In this document: in pieces, positions 4,781-5,386 of the stretch
Layout: the number at the start of each line of letters is the position of its first letter
Numbering within the stretch: position 1 is the stretch's first letter
Source of the DNA: Comamonadaceae bacterium
GTDB lineage: Bacteria > Pseudomonadota > Gammaproteobacteria > Burkholderiales > Burkholderiaceae
Length of the DNA: 5,386 bases
Direction: 5' to 3'
NCBI GenBank assembly: GCA_947455875.1
Contig: CANGSD010000113.1
Span: 1-5,386, forward strand
The notes under the pieces: model-generated
Databases searched by the model: none
Told to the model about the DNA's origin: nothing
What the model saw: the letters and a program-made list of their open reading frames with translations, nothing else
Made by a program: the position numbers and the translations under genes

Positions 4781-5187
4781 GGCCGCGCTACATGCTCGAC
4801 ACCAACATCTGCATCTACCTGATGAAGCATCAGCCGCAGCAGGTGCGTGCGCGCTTTGCCCAATGCTACGCGGGGGATGTCGTGATCTCGGCCATCACCC
4901 ACGCCGAGTTGGCGTTCGGGGTGGCGTGCTCAGGGGATGCACGTGATCGCAATGCGCAGGCCCTCGCGAACCTGCTCGAAGATATTCCGGTCGCGCCCTT
5001 TGATGCGGACGCGGCTCACGCCTATGGTCCGCTGCGCGCCGCCCACCGCGAACGAAACAAGGACGCCTTGGACAAGCTGATCGCATCACATGCACTGTCC
5101 TTGGACGTCACCCTGGTTACCAACAACGAAACCGATTTTCGACACTACCCAGGGCTGGTGATCGAGAACTGGGTCAATAGCCACTGA
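4777..5187 (+). CDS. vapC: VapC-type PIN-domain ribonuclease toxin
   Basis: This 136-residue toxin has a PIN domain, an Mg-dependent ribonuclease. VapC enzymes of the MvpT group cleave initiator tRNA, though the target here is unknown. The catalytic acids are in place: D8 in MLDTNICIY (residues 6-14), E44 in ISAITHAELAFG, D99 in ALDKLIASHA, and D120 in the TNNETDF motif, so the toxin looks intact. The terminal PGLVIENW is also family-typical. The start overlaps the vapB stop by 4 bases. A second in-frame ATG at 4792 (MLDTN) would remove the first strand residues and is less likely. Length is usual for the family. Placement directly behind the puc operon is unexpected and suggests insertion by transfer. 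Confidence 0.9.
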   Translation: MRPRYMLDTNICIYLMKHQPQQVRARFAQCYAGDVVISAITHAELAFGVACSGDARDRNAQALANLLEDIPVAPFDADAAHAYGPLRAAHRERNKDALDKLIASHALSLDVTLVTNNETDFRHYPGLVIENWVNSH

Positions 5188-5206
5188 TCTTGGTTTCGGA
5201 TTGTCT

Positions 5207-5386
5207 TCAGCGTCCGCTGTTCGCGTTCGGGAAAAAGAGCTGTTCCCCCCCGATACGGTAACCCGCGATGGCCTGTTGTCCCGCCGGTGAAATCACCCAG
5301 TCAACGAACCTCTGCGCCTGCGCCGCTTTCACATGCGGGTGCTTTTGTGCGCTCACGGCCATCACGCCGTACTGATTAAACAGGCG
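5207..5386 (-). CDS. tupA: TupA-like tungstate ABC transporter substrate-binding protein (C-terminal fragment)
   Basis: Only the last 59 residues and the stop are in the window, and the frame is open through the right edge. The sequence reads LFNQYGVMAVSAQKHPHV (residues 2-19), then AQRFVDWVISPAGQQAIAGY and GGEQLFFPNA before the end. This is the C-terminal lobe of a periplasmic oxyanion-binding protein. The combination of NQYGVMAV, a W-(L/I)SP-x-GQ motif and G-x-QLFFPNA is typical of the tungstate-binding TupA family as I recall it. Molybdate (ModA) or phosphate-type relatives cannot be excluded from this short piece. It converges with vapC, leaving 19 bases with no visible terminator. Such a protein delivers tungstate to a TupBC permease-ATPase for tungsten or molybdenum cofactor enzymes and is unrelated to the photosynthesis genes. 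Confidence 0.75.
   Translation of the reverse strand, partial: RLFNQYGVMAVSAQKHPHVKAAQAQRFVDWVISPAGQQAIAGYRIGGEQLFFPNANSGR

Overview
This GC-rich window is part of a photosynthesis gene cluster from a purple, bacteriochlorophyll-containing proteobacterium. The crtD-crtC order, the LH2 alpha chain with an Ala/Pro-rich C-terminal tail, and the PucC type fit a photosynthetic betaproteobacterium (Burkholderiales, Rubrivivax/Rhodoferax/Limnohabitans-like). That placement is inference from gene content and recalled family sequences, not from a search.

Layout, left to right. (1) 1-2390, + strand: the carotenoid genes crtD (5' end cut by the window edge) and crtC, which overlap. They encode a 3,4-desaturase and a 1,2-hydratase that act in turn on the end groups of acyclic carotenoids. 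(2) 2391-2561: a 171-bp control region with a near-consensus sigma70-type promoter (TTGACA-16-TAAAAT). Three perfect TGT-N12-ACA boxes lie over and upstream of it, separated by 7 and 8 bp, as expected for the redox/light repressor PpsR/CrtJ. (3) 2562-4477, + strand: pucB, pucA, a GC-rich hairpin with a T-run, pucC, and an unnamed 28-codon single-span membrane peptide directly behind pucC with a perfect Shine-Dalgarno sequence. PucB and PucA are the beta and alpha apoproteins of the peripheral antenna LH2, and PucC is its membrane assembly factor. (4) 4489-5187, + strand: a VapBC-type toxin-antitoxin module with its own promoter and a perfect 18-bp inverted-repeat operator. (5) 5207-5386, - strand: the last 59 codons of a tungstate-type ABC transporter substrate-binding protein (TupA-like), convergent with vapC.

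The first three blocks work together. CrtD and CrtC finish the carotenoids, which fill and stabilise LH2. PucBA bind the bacteriochlorophylls and PucC assembles the antenna. PpsR-like control would link antenna production to oxygen and light. No clear terminator separates crtC from the puc promoter, so crt read-through into puc is plausible.

The most notable points are these. The alpha chain carries Phe44-Leu45 in place of the usual aromatic pair, the signature of blue-shifted B800-820 (LH3) antennas. The beta chain has Gln in place of the conserved B800-binding Arg. A tiny undescribed membrane peptide is coupled to pucC. The repressor boxes form a regular triple array. CrtC has a well-formed N-terminal block with no in-frame start codon, in the -1 frame relative to crtD.
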